From the NCBI RefSeq assembly GCF_011751075.1, contig NZ_JAALLN010000009.1:186001-250000 (forward strand): DNA of 64,000 nucleotides, in the 5' to 3' direction. The notes beneath the pieces were generated by a model. That model was given only the letters and a program-made list of their open reading frames with translations, searched no databases and was not told the DNA's origin. The stretch comes from Flavobacterium poyangense. Lineage in GTDB: Bacteria; Bacteroidota; Bacteroidia; Flavobacteriales; Flavobacteriaceae. Both the position numbers and the translations under genes were made by a program. Shown here piece after piece: positions 16,466 through 25,500 of this stretch; the first letter of the stretch is position 1; every line of letters starts with the position of its first letter.

Positions 16466-19400
16466 TTGTTGGCACTGGCTATAACGCTGTCTTTGCCCGT
16501 CGTTCAGACAAAAATTGCAACCTACGTTACAGAATCACTTAACTCCGATTTTAAGACTAAAATTAGTGTAGACAAAGTTGCGATCAATATTTTTGGTGGC
16601 GTTAAACTTAAAAAAGTCCTTATTCTGGATCATCATAATAAGACTTTAATCTACTCGGATATTATTAACACAGATATTGCAAGCATAAAAAGATTACTGG
16701 ATGGTGATCTGATTTTTGGCGATGTTCGTTTAACCGGATTGATTTTTAATCTTAAAACTTATAAAAACGAAGACGAAAACAATATTAATAAGTTTGTTAA
16801 ATTGTTTGAAACGGGTAAACCTTCTCAATCAGACAAACACTTTTTGCTGACGGCCAAAAATGCCTATATCTCCAGAGGTACTTTTTCGGTAGTAGATGAG
16901 AATAAAAAAACGCCTAAATTTTTAGATTTTAAAAAACTTAACGCCTACATAAGCGATTTTAAATTGTATGGTCCTGATGTGAATACCACAATTCACCGAT
17001 TTTCATTTTTAGATCATCGCGGTTTATATGTTTCTAATTTCGCAGGAAAATTCAGCTATACCAAAAAACAAATAAAGGTAGAGAACCTGGCGATTAAAAC
17101 GAAGAGATCTTCTATTTACGGTCACGCGATATTGAATTACAAAATAGAGGATTTTTTACATTTTACTGATAAGGTAAAGTTTGATGTTGCATTAGATTCT
17201 GCTTCGATTGCTACAAATGATATTCGCTATTTTTATGATGGATTGGGTAAAAACCAGCATTTTAAAATAAAGACAAAAATAAAGGGGACACTGAATAATT
17301 TGAATCTAAGACGATTAAGACTTAGTGATACCAACGGTTCAAAGATTATTGGATCGATTAACTTCAGGAATCTTGTGGGAAGCGAAAATCAGAAGTTTTC
17401 TATGGACGGAAAGTTTGATAAATTGCTTTCGAGTTATGATGATCTGGTGATTTTACTGCCGGGTGTTTTAGGAACCAAACTTCCAAAGGAAATTCAGAAG
17501 TTGGGAAGATTTAATATGGTGGGTAAAGCCAAAGTTTCGACTACCGCTTTAGAAACCGATTTTAAAATGACAACCGGTTTAGGAAACGGTCAGATCGATC
17601 TGCATATGAACAATATGGATTTTATCGATAAAGCTTCTTATTCCGGAAATATTATATTAGATAATTTTGATGTAGGAACTTTACTGCAACGGAAAGATAT
17701 TGGCAGAACCACATTAAATTTGGATGTTGATGGAGTTGGTTTTACCGAGAAATACCTTAACACAATTGTAAAAGGAGATATTGCTAAACTAGATTATAAT
17801 AAGTACACCTATAATAATATTGTAGTAAACGGGAATTTTAAATTGCCCTATTATAAAGGACAGGTTTCTGTTAATGATCCGAACCTGAGTCTTACATTTG
17901 ATGGTTTGGTCGATTTGAGCAAACGAGAAAGTAAATATGACTTTCATATCAATGTTGAAAATGCCGATTTGCGAAAGCTTAAATTTGTAAACGATTCTAT
18001 TTCCCATTTTACAGGAGATGCTGTTGTGGAACTGACCGGGAATTCTATTGAAAATCTTCAAGGGAATGTTTATCTTAAAGATGCTGTGTATCAAAATCCA
18101 AAAGCTACTTATATTTTTGATGATGTAACAGTAAATTCTAATTTTGATAAAGACCGATTGCGTACGATTAATATAAACTCTTCGGATGTTGTTAATGGCG
18201 AAATCGTGGGGAAATTTCAGTTTAAGGAACTGGGTAGATTGGTGATGAATTCGGTGGGAAGTCTGTACACGAATTACAAACCTTATAAAGTAAAAAAAGG
18301 ACAATTTTTGCGTTTCAATTTGCATGTCTACAATAAGGTAGTTGAAATGCTGTATCCGGAAATCGAAATTGACTCCTCTACCGTTTTGCGTGGGAAAATT
18401 GATTCGGACTTAAATGAATTCAAATTTAAATTCAATTCTCAAAAAATCACTGCGGCAAAAAATACATTCGATAATATCAGGATCAATGTCGATAATAAAA
18501 ACCAGCTTTATAATGCTTACATAGAGTTGGATAGTATTAAAACACCTTATTATAAAGTACGCGATTTTAGTTTGATTAATGTAACTTCAAAAGATACGTT
18601 GTTTGTTCGTTCGGAGTTTAAAGGAGGAGATCAGGGTGAGGATTACTTTAATCTGAATTTATACCACACGATAGATAAAGAGAAAAATAATGTTGTAGGG
18701 ATTCATAAATCGGAGATGAAATTTAAAGACTATTTATGGTATTTAAATGAAGATGCTGAAAAAGACAATCAAATTGTTTTTGACAAAGAATTAAAAAACT
18801 TTAAGATTGATAATATTGTTTTGTCACATGAGAATCAGAAAATTGATTTAAACGGAGTTTTAAAAGGAAAAGATTATAAAGACATCGTTCTGAATTTTGA
18901 AGATGTAGATATAAATAAAATCACACCATTTAATTCGAAGTTTGTTTTTAATGGTAATTTGAACGGGAGTGTTAATTACAAGCAGAATAAAGATGTCTAT
19001 CAGCCCACCGCATCTGTTGTAATTGATCATCTTAATTTGAATAAAATAGACTTAGGAACTTTAAATTTTGACATTGCAGGTGATGAAAGTTTTAAAAAGT
19101 TTACGGTAAATTCATCCATACAAAACGGTTTTACGGAATCGTTTAAAGCAGATGGAACTTTTGCGATCGAGAACAAAGAGACTGTTTTAGATATGAATCT
19201 GAAGCTCGAGGGCTTTAATCTGGCTACTTTAGGAACTGTCGGTGGCGAAGTTTTGTCTAATGTAAGAGGAACTGTTTCGGGTAATGCTGCTGTTGTGGGA
19301 AATCTGAAAAAACCAGAAATCAATGGTAGGTTGTATGTAGAGAAAGCTGGTATGACGATTCCGTATCTCAATACCGATTATGAGCTGAGTGATCGTACTG

Positions 19401-20953
19401 TGATTGATTTGACCGATGAGAAGTTTTTGTTTCGAAATAATCAGCTGACCGATACGAAATTTGGCACCAAAGGCTTGCTGAACGGTAGTATTGAGCATCA
19501 TAATTTTGCAGATTGGAAGCTAGATTTAAATATTACTTCTAAGCGATTATTGGCATTGGATACAAAAGACAGTGAAGATGCGGCTTATTTTGGTACTGCT
19601 TTTATTAATGGTACAGCAAGTATCAAAGGTCCGACAGAAAGTTTGTTCATAAAAGTGGATGCCAAATCGGAGAAAGGAACCCAGGTTAAGATTCCTATTA
19701 ATAATGCGCAGAGTGTTGGTGAAAGCAGCTTTATTCATTTTGTGACGCCACAAGAGAAGTATAATTTAGAGAACGGCATTGTCGAAAAGACAAAAAATTA
19801 CGGTGGTCTTGAACTAGAATTTGACTTTGATATTACACCCGATGCCGAAGTCGAGGTAATTCTGGATCGAAATTCTGGACATGGTATGAAAGGAAAAGGA
19901 TACGGATCGCTGTTGTTTAAAATTAATACATTGGGTAAATTTAATATGTGGGGAGATTTCCAGGCATACGAAGGAACCTATAATTTTAAATATGGCGGTT
20001 TAATCGATAAAAAGTTCGCAGTTAAAAAAGGAGGATCAATTATTTGGGAAGGTAACCCGCTGAAAGCCCAGCTGAATCTGGAAGCGATTTATAAGACCAC
20101 TGCGAATCCTGCTGTATTGTTAGAAAACTCTTCTTTTAATAAAAAAGTACCGGTTGAAGTGGTTATCGGATTAAGAGGAGATTTAACAAGTCCGGAGCCT
20201 AATTTTGATATTCAGTTTCCATCGGTAAGTAGTGTTTTGAAATCGGAAATACAATACAAATTAGATGATAAAGATGTACGCCAGACACAGGCCTTGTATT
20301 TACTGTCTACAGGTTCGTTTATGAGTCCTGACGGATTCAATCAAAGCGATTTGTCGGGAACATTTGCCGAAACAGCGGCCAGTTTGTTAGGCGGAATTAT
20401 AAAATCAGATAATGATAAGTTCAATATCGATTTAAACTTTATTTCTGCAGATAGACGATTAGGGCAGGAGGCAGACGGTCAGTTTGTAGCCAATATTACC
20501 TCTCAGATCAACGAAAGAATTACAATCAACGGTAAGGTTGGGGTACCGGTAGGAGGTGTCAATGAATCGGCTATTGTGGGTGATATCGAAATATTGTACA
20601 GGGTAAATGAGGACGGAACAATGAACCTGAGGCTGTTTAATAAAGAAAACGACATCAATTATATAGGACAGGGAATTGGTTATACTCAGGGAGTCGGTAT
20701 TTCGTATGAAGTCGATTTTGATACTTTTAGCGAATTGGTCAATAAAATATTTAAAAGCCATAAATTAGAAAGAGCTTTGAAAAACAATACCGATGATTTG
20801 CAGGACTCGTATCTGAATCCCGATTATATGAAGTTCTCTAGTAAGAAAGAGGCCGATAAGAATAAAAAGAAAACAGATAAAAAAGAAGAAGAAAAACCAC
20901 AACCAACAAATAACAACAATCAGGGGCTTATACCTGATAATGATGATTTTTAA
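16466..20953 (+). CDS. tamB: Translocation/assembly module TamB (DUF490)
   Basis: A 1495-residue protein, long like other Bacteroidota TamB proteins. Most of it is repetitive beta-strand expected to form a long groove spanning the periplasm, and the C-terminal TamB domain (about 1050-1450) includes ALYLLSTGSF. TamB works with an outer-membrane partner in barrel assembly or phospholipid transport. The tail is charged and Asn/Gln-rich. The first ATG/GTG/TTG-type codon is the TTG at 16466, but the frame is open back to 16400 and encodes IRKVKKIISRTLIGLILLL, a perfect basic-plus-hydrophobic anchor. The true start is therefore probably upstream, perhaps the ATC at 16412. Confidence 0.9.
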   Translation: MLALAITLSLPVVQTKIATYVTESLNSDFKTKISVDKVAINIFGGVKLKKVLILDHHNKTLIYSDIINTDIASIKRLLDGDLIFGDVRLTGLIFNLKTYKNEDENNINKFVKLFETGKPSQSDKHFLLTAKNAYISRGTFSVVDENKKTPKFLDFKKLNAYISDFKLYGPDVNTTIHRFSFLDHRGLYVSNFAGKFSYTKKQIKVENLAIKTKRSSIYGHAILNYKIEDFLHFTDKVKFDVALDSASIATNDIRYFYDGLGKNQHFKIKTKIKGTLNNLNLRRLRLSDTNGSKIIGSINFRNLVGSENQKFSMDGKFDKLLSSYDDLVILLPGVLGTKLPKEIQKLGRFNMVGKAKVSTTALETDFKMTTGLGNGQIDLHMNNMDFIDKASYSGNIILDNFDVGTLLQRKDIGRTTLNLDVDGVGFTEKYLNTIVKGDIAKLDYNKYTYNNIVVNGNFKLPYYKGQVSVNDPNLSLTFDGLVDLSKRESKYDFHINVENADLRKLKFVNDSISHFTGDAVVELTGNSIENLQGNVYLKDAVYQNPKATYIFDDVTVNSNFDKDRLRTININSSDVVNGEIVGKFQFKELGRLVMNSVGSLYTNYKPYKVKKGQFLRFNLHVYNKVVEMLYPEIEIDSSTVLRGKIDSDLNEFKFKFNSQKITAAKNTFDNIRINVDNKNQLYNAYIELDSIKTPYYKVRDFSLINVTSKDTLFVRSEFKGGDQGEDYFNLNLYHTIDKEKNNVVGIHKSEMKFKDYLWYLNEDAEKDNQIVFDKELKNFKIDNIVLSHENQKIDLNGVLKGKDYKDIVLNFEDVDINKITPFNSKFVFNGNLNGSVNYKQNKDVYQPTASVVIDHLNLNKIDLGTLNFDIAGDESFKKFTVNSSIQNGFTESFKADGTFAIENKETVLDMNLKLEGFNLATLGTVGGEVLSNVRGTVSGNAAVVGNLKKPEINGRLYVEKAGMTIPYLNTDYELSDRTVIDLTDEKFLFRNNQLTDTKFGTKGLLNGSIEHHNFADWKLDLNITSKRLLALDTKDSEDAAYFGTAFINGTASIKGPTESLFIKVDAKSEKGTQVKIPINNAQSVGESSFIHFVTPQEKYNLENGIVEKTKNYGGLELEFDFDITPDAEVEVILDRNSGHGMKGKGYGSLLFKINTLGKFNMWGDFQAYEGTYNFKYGGLIDKKFAVKKGGSIIWEGNPLKAQLNLEAIYKTTANPAVLLENSSFNKKVPVEVVIGLRGDLTSPEPNFDIQFPSVSSVLKSEIQYKLDDKDVRQTQALYLLSTGSFMSPDGFNQSDLSGTFAETAASLLGGIIKSDNDKFNIDLNFISADRRLGQEADGQFVANITSQINERITINGKVGVPVGGVNESAIVGDIEILYRVNEDGTMNLRLFNKENDINYIGQGIGYTQGVGISYEVDFDTFSELVNKIFKSHKLERALKNNTDDLQDSYLNPDYMKFSSKKEADKNKKKTDKKEEEKPQPTNNNNQGLIPDNDDF

Positions 20954-20977
20954 GTTTGTGTTAAAAATATCCTATAG

Positions 20978-21008
20978 AAAACCATTACCTGTCGTAATGG
21001 TTTTTTTT
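20978..21008 (+). terminator. Rho-independent terminator after tamB
   Basis: AAAACCATTAC and GTAATGGTTTT form a strong stem followed by eight T residues, 25 bases past the tamB stop. Confidence 0.9.
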
Positions 21009-21262
21009 ATGCTTAAATTTAAAGATAAAACCTTTTTTGAAGCTGTTTCTGAAAAGAGGCAGTTTTATAACAGTTGCGTATTGTATTGTTAATTTTAGAG
21101 ATTTAATTAAAAAAAGGGGCTTTTATTATTTTTAATGAATTTTTTGATATCAAAAAACTTATTAACGAAAACGTTTGAATTTAACATATTTTATTAATTT
21201 ATTACAATCATAACCCGAAAAGTGGTGAATGTTTGCTAATTTTACACTTTAATACTTAAATA
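21009..21262. other. pfkA upstream region with AAACGTTT box
   Basis: The remainder of the 309-base gap after tamB. It contains CGAAAACGTTTGA at 21166-21178, whose core AAACGTTT (21169-21176) is palindromic and resembles the centre of LacI/GalR-type operators. A TAATTTTA box lies at about 21237, a one-mismatch -7 candidate, without a clear upstream TTG. Confidence 0.35.
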
Positions 21263-22249
21263 ATGCCAAAAACAATAAAAAAAGTAGGTGTTCTAACCTC
21301 AGGAGGTGACTCACCAGGAATGAATGCCGCAATACGATCAGTTGTTCGAACATGTGCTTATCATAATATAGAATGCATAGGAATTTATAGAGGGTATCAA
21401 GGAATGATCGAAGGAGATTTTAAAGAAATGGGCCCTCGAAGTGTAAATAATATTGTAAACAAAGGTGGAACGATCTTAAAATCGGCTCGTTCTGTTGAGT
21501 TTAGAACCCCGGAAGGTAGAAAAAAGGCACACGATAATCTTGTGAAAGCAGGAGTAGATGCTTTGGTTGTCATTGGTGGCGACGGAAGTTTTACCGGTGC
21601 TTTACTATTTAATACAGAATTTGGTTTTCCTGTAATGGGAATTCCGGGTACAATCGATAATGATATTTTTGGTACCAGTTTTACCTTAGGGTATGATACG
21701 GCCTTAAATACAGTGGTAGATTGTATTGATAAAATTAGAGATACTGCCAGTTCGCATAACCGATTGTTTTTTGTAGAGGTTATGGGTAGAGATGCAGGGC
21801 ACATTGCTCTTAATGCCGGAATTGGAGCCGGTGCCGAAGAAATTCTTATTCCTGAAGAAGATTTAGGTTTAGACCGACTACTTGATTCTCTTCAAAAAAG
21901 TAAAACTTCAGGAAAATCATCAAGTATAGTAGTTATTGCTGAAGGAGATAAAATTGGTAAAAACGTATTCGAATTAAAAGATTACGTCGAAGCTAATTTG
22001 CCTGAATATGATGTAAGAGTATCTGTTTTAGGACATATGCAACGTGGTGGTTCTCCATCCTGTTTTGATAGGGTTTTAGCCAGCCGTTTGGGAGTAAAAG
22101 CGGTCGAGTCTTTAATCGAAGGAAAATCAAATTATATGGTTGGTTTACAATCTGACAAGGTGACTTTGACACCGCTGGAACAAGCAATTAAAGCAAAATC
22201 TGAAATTGACAGAGAATTACTGAGAGTATCAGATATCATGTCGACATAA
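21263..22249 (+). CDS. pfkA: ATP-dependent 6-phosphofructokinase
   Basis: A 328-residue PfkA of standard length. Visible motifs are GVLTSGGDSPGMNAAIR at the N-terminus, GGDGSFTGA for ATP binding, and the catalytic loop PGTIDNDIFGTSFTLGYDTA, whose TIDND supplies the general base; glycine after GGD indicates ATP rather than pyrophosphate as donor. It phosphorylates fructose 6-phosphate in cytoplasmic glycolysis. It is followed 82 bases later by gap on the same strand. Confidence 0.97.
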   Translation: MPKTIKKVGVLTSGGDSPGMNAAIRSVVRTCAYHNIECIGIYRGYQGMIEGDFKEMGPRSVNNIVNKGGTILKSARSVEFRTPEGRKKAHDNLVKAGVDALVVIGGDGSFTGALLFNTEFGFPVMGIPGTIDNDIFGTSFTLGYDTALNTVVDCIDKIRDTASSHNRLFFVEVMGRDAGHIALNAGIGAGAEEILIPEEDLGLDRLLDSLQKSKTSGKSSSIVVIAEGDKIGKNVFELKDYVEANLPEYDVRVSVLGHMQRGGSPSCFDRVLASRLGVKAVESLIEGKSNYMVGLQSDKVTLTPLEQAIKAKSEIDRELLRVSDIMST

Positions 22250-22331
22250 AAAATAAGTGAGAAAGAAATGAAGTTTATTGTGAGGAAATTAGACTTTAAA
22301 TTAGCGTAATAAAAAACAAAAATTAAGTAAA

Positions 22332-23336
22332 ATGTCAAAAGTAAAATTAGGAATAAACGGATTTGGACGTATTGGAAGAATCGTTTTCAGAGAATCTTTC
22401 AATAGAGATAATGTAGAAGTAGTTGCAATCAATGACTTATTAGATGTAGATCATTTAGCTTATTTATTAAAATATGATTCAGTTCACGGTCGTTTCAACG
22501 GAACTGTAGAAGTAAAAGAAGGAAAACTATACGTTAACGGAAGAAACATTCGTATTACTGCAGAAAGAGAACCGGCAAACCTGAAATGGAATGAGGTTGA
22601 TGTAGATGTTGTAGCAGAATGTACAGGTTTCTTTACTACTCTTGAAACAGCAAATGCACACATTACAGGTGGTGCTAAAAAAGTAATTATTTCTGCTCCG
22701 TCTGCAGATGCTCCAATGTTTGTTATGGGAGTAAATCACGAAACAGCAAAAGCATCTGATACTGTAGTTTCTAACGCATCTTGTACTACTAACTGTTTAG
22801 CTCCTTTAGCTAAAGTTATTCACGATAATTTCGAAATTGTTGAAGGGTTAATGACTACTGTTCACGCAACAACTTCAACTCAAATGACTGCAGATGGTCC
22901 GTCAAGAAAAGACTGGAGAGGTGGGCGTGCTGCTGCAATCAACATCATTCCTTCTTCAACAGGTGCTGCAAAAGCAGTAGGAAAAGTAATTCCTGCTTTG
23001 AATGGAAAATTAACCGGTATGTCTTTCCGTGTTCCAACGGCTGACGTTTCTGTAGTTGATTTAACTGTAAAAGTAGCTAAAGAAACTACTTACGAAGAAA
23101 TTATGGCTGTTTTGAAAAAAGCATCTGAAACCAATATGAAAGGTATTTTAGGTTATACAGAAGATGCAGTTGTGTCTCAGGATTTTATCTCTGATTCAAG
23201 AACATCTATCGTTGATGCTACTGCCGGAATTGGTTTGAATTCAAGCTTCTTCAAATTGGTATCTTGGTACGATAACGAGTACGGTTACTCTAGTAAATTG
23301 ATTGATTTATCTGTACATATTGCAGGTTTAAAATAA
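22332..23336 (+). CDS. gap: Glyceraldehyde-3-phosphate dehydrogenase, type I
   Basis: A 334-residue enzyme with NAD-binding INGFGRIGRIVFR at the N-terminus, the active-site SNASCTTNCLAPLAK (catalytic Cys near residue 154), and the C-terminal SWYDNEYGYS. It oxidises glyceraldehyde 3-phosphate in glycolysis. Codon use is more restricted (frequent gtt, gct, gta) than in neighbours, in line with high expression. It has its own terminator. Confidence 0.98.
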   Translation: MSKVKLGINGFGRIGRIVFRESFNRDNVEVVAINDLLDVDHLAYLLKYDSVHGRFNGTVEVKEGKLYVNGRNIRITAEREPANLKWNEVDVDVVAECTGFFTTLETANAHITGGAKKVIISAPSADAPMFVMGVNHETAKASDTVVSNASCTTNCLAPLAKVIHDNFEIVEGLMTTVHATTSTQMTADGPSRKDWRGGRAAAINIIPSSTGAAKAVGKVIPALNGKLTGMSFRVPTADVSVVDLTVKVAKETTYEEIMAVLKKASETNMKGILGYTEDAVVSQDFISDSRTSIVDATAGIGLNSSFFKLVSWYDNEYGYSSKLIDLSVHIAGLK

Positions 23337-23350
23337 TAATACCTATTTTT

Positions 23351-23386
23351 ACAAAATCCCGTTATGTCAAAGTAGCGGGATTTTGT
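23351..23386 (+). terminator. Rho-independent terminator after gap
   Basis: ACAAAATCCCG pairs with CGGGATTTTGT around a 14-base loop, beginning 15 bases after the gap stop codon. The T-rich part is shorter than usual. Confidence 0.75.
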
Positions 23387-23467
23387 TATATTGTTATTTC
23401 TTTAATTAATGTAAAAAAGACACTTTCTTAATTATTTGAAGAAAAACTAATCCAAAAACGAAATAAA

Positions 23468-24319
23468 ATGAAATTAATAGTTGATAGTGGGTCTACTAAA
23501 GCCGATTGGATTGCGATTGATGATAATGGAAAAGTATTATTCACGACACAAACCCTGGGGTTAAACCCTGAAATTCTGGACGGTCCGGAAGTTATTGCAA
23601 GAATAAGCGATCGTTTTGATATTTTGCAAAATAAAAATGAAGCTACACATTTGTTCTTTTATGGAGCAGGTTGCGGAACTGAAAGAATGCAGACCGAATT
23701 AGCGCGAATTTTTCGTGACTTTTTTGAGAACGCAATTGTAGAAGTTCATGAAGATACTTATGCAGCGGTTTATGCGACTACTCCAAAAGGAGAAGCTGCA
23801 ATTGTTAGTATACTGGGAACAGGTTCTAACTGCAGTTATTTTGATGGAAAAGTATTGCATCAGAAAGTACAATCTTTAGGGTATATCGCTATGGATGATT
23901 GTAGTGGAAATGTCTTTGGAAAAGAACTGATCAGAAAATATTATTTCAATAAAATGCCAAAAGAATTGGCGAAAGAATTTGAAAAGGAATATAATTTAGA
24001 TCCGGATTTTATCAAAAATAAATTATACAAAGAGCCTAATCCAAATGCTTATCTGGCAACTTTTGCTAAGTTCCTGATCAAACATAAAGACACGGAGTTT
24101 TGCAGAAAAATTATCTTTAAAGGAATGAAATCGTTTGTTAAAAACTATATCAAACAATTTGATAACTGTAAAGAAGTTCCGGTACATTTTGTTGGTTCTA
24201 TTGCTTTTTATTTAAAAGACGAACTGCAGGAAACGTTTAATAAATACGAACTTCAGTTGGGTAACGTCTTAAGAAGACCAATCGACGGATTGATCGCGTA
24301 CCACGTTGCGAATCAATAG
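23468..24319 (+). CDS. N-acetylglucosamine kinase-like (BadF/BadG family)
   Basis: A 283-residue ASKHA-fold kinase. The first phosphate-binding loop is LIVDSGSTKADWIAID, the second is VSILGTGSNCSYFDG, and the YIAMDDCSGNVFGKELI segment resembles the BadF/BadG/BcrA/BcrD ATPase family used for GlcNAc kinases. A sugar or amino-sugar is the likely substrate, phosphorylated for catabolism or cell-wall recycling. It precedes mgsA by 9 bases, so the two are probably co-transcribed. Confidence 0.8.
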   Translation: MKLIVDSGSTKADWIAIDDNGKVLFTTQTLGLNPEILDGPEVIARISDRFDILQNKNEATHLFFYGAGCGTERMQTELARIFRDFFENAIVEVHEDTYAAVYATTPKGEAAIVSILGTGSNCSYFDGKVLHQKVQSLGYIAMDDCSGNVFGKELIRKYYFNKMPKELAKEFEKEYNLDPDFIKNKLYKEPNPNAYLATFAKFLIKHKDTEFCRKIIFKGMKSFVKNYIKQFDNCKEVPVHFVGSIAFYLKDELQETFNKYELQLGNVLRRPIDGLIAYHVANQ

Positions 24320-24328
24320 TTCAGTTTT

Positions 24329-24688
24329 ATGGAAATAGCAATTATTGCACATGATGGCAAAAAAGCAGATATGGTTCAGTTTTTAAACAAAAACAAATCC
24401 CTTTTGCTTAAAGAAAATATTAAACTAATTGCAACGGGAAGCAAAGCAGAAAATGCAGGTTTTAAAGTACGGAAAATGCTTTCCGGGCCTTTGGGAGGTG
24501 ATGCCCAGATTGCTGCAAGAGTGGCTGAAGGTAAAACGCAGATGGTTTTCTTTTTCAAAGATCCGTTGGCAAGCCATCCTCATGAAGTTGATATTAATAT
24601 GCTGATTAGGGTATGTGACGTACATAATGTGCCGTTGGCGACCAATGAAGCTTCCGCGCAATTGTTGTTAAATGCTGTGACTATGTGA
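24329..24688 (+). CDS. mgsA: Methylglyoxal synthase
   Basis: A 119-residue protein, slightly shorter than the E. coli enzyme. It has the phosphate site IAHDGKKADM, the active-site LSGPLGGDAQIAARVAEG (catalytic Asp of GGD), and FFKDPLASHPHEVDINML with a second Asp and His. It converts dihydroxyacetone phosphate to methylglyoxal, relieving triose-phosphate excess. Its place after pfkA, gap and the kinase ties it to the same pathway. Confidence 0.95.
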   Translation: MEIAIIAHDGKKADMVQFLNKNKSLLLKENIKLIATGSKAENAGFKVRKMLSGPLGGDAQIAARVAEGKTQMVFFFKDPLASHPHEVDINMLIRVCDVHNVPLATNEASAQLLLNAVTM

Positions 24689-24736
24689 TTGATTATAGCT
24701 CCGATGATAAAAAAATAGCGCAATCTATTTGCTAAG

Positions 24737-24767
24737 AACCGTTTCATTTTGTGAGGCGGTTTTTTTA
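24737..24767 (+). terminator. Rho-independent terminator after mgsA
   Basis: AACCGTTTC pairs (with two G-T pairs) with GAGGCGGTT around a 7-base loop, followed by seven T residues. Confidence 0.8.
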
Positions 24768-24796
24768 TGTTTTATTTGTTTAGTTTTTCCCCAATC

Positions 24797-24899
24797 TTGT
24801 CATTCCGAGGAACGAGGAATCGCACAAGAAACTCCGCACAGTATGTCGCCAATCGTTATCGAAATACTGGTGTGATTTCTCCTAAAGTCGAAATGACAA
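24797..24899 (+). repeat. 103-bp palindromic-ended element, family C copy 1
   Basis: It begins TTGTCATTCCGAGGAACGAG and ends GTCGAAATGACAA, so the two ends are inverted repeats (TTGTCATT/AATGACAA). The reverse complement of 33478-33580 matches base for base with few changes, including GAGGAATCGCAC, TGTCGCCAATC and CTGGTGTGATTTCTCC. It is non-coding and resembles a small non-autonomous transposable element. Confidence 0.85.
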
Positions 24900-25041
24900 A
24901 GGATGCTTGATAATAAGAATCCGGAGAGGATTTCGTTTGTAATAGAAAAAAAGAGTCACCTTGTTAAGGAAAAAAAGAGGGGGGTATTTGTTAATTGTGC
25001 CGCTGATCAGAAAGAAAACAACGGCACAATTAGTGTAGTTG

Positions 25042-25422
25042 TTATTGTACTGCGATTACAGAAATCTCAACATTTACATTTTTTGGTAGACAAGCCACCT
25101 GTACTGTTTCACGAGCTGGAGCGGTTTTTTCGTCAAAATAGGAACCGTAAACGGTATTTATTGCACCAAAATTATTCATATCCATAATAAAGATGGTAGC
25201 TTTTACTACGTTTTCGAAAGTCATGTTAGCGGCTTCTAAAATAGCAGCAATGTTCTGCATTACCTGATCGGTCTCATCGTTGATGTTATCTGTTACCAAT
25301 TCTCCTGAAGCAGGGTTGATTGCTATCTGACCGGAAGCATAAAGTGTGTTTCCTGATAATACTGCCTGATTGTATGGGCCGATTGGAGCCGGTGCTTTTT
25401 CAGTAAAAATTATTTTTTTCAT
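25042..25422 (-). CDS. RidA/YjgF family enamine deaminase
   Basis: A 126-residue Rid-family protein of normal length. It opens KKIIFTEKAPAPIGPYNQAV, with ASGQIAINPASGELV and the C-terminal ARETVQVACLPKNVNVEI, whose Arg is the family's substrate-carboxylate binder. It hydrolyses reactive 2-aminoacrylate-type enamines to keto acids in the cytosol. It is a single gene between a small repeat-rich gap and lptD. Confidence 0.93.
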   Translation of the reverse strand: MKKIIFTEKAPAPIGPYNQAVLSGNTLYASGQIAINPASGELVTDNINDETDQVMQNIAAILEAANMTFENVVKATIFIMDMNNFGAINTVYGSYFDEKTAPARETVQVACLPKNVNVEISVIAVQ

Positions 25423-25500
25423 AGTAGTTGATTTTAAATGCTGAAAGAGTTTTTTTGAGCAAGTTGTTAAGACGTATATTGTATCTCTTTAAATACGATT

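Noticed and set aside
24903..25187. 94-codon frame on the plus strand
   Set aside because: Mostly antisense to the RidA gene, with a low-complexity Lys-rich start; the RidA frame has clear family motifs.
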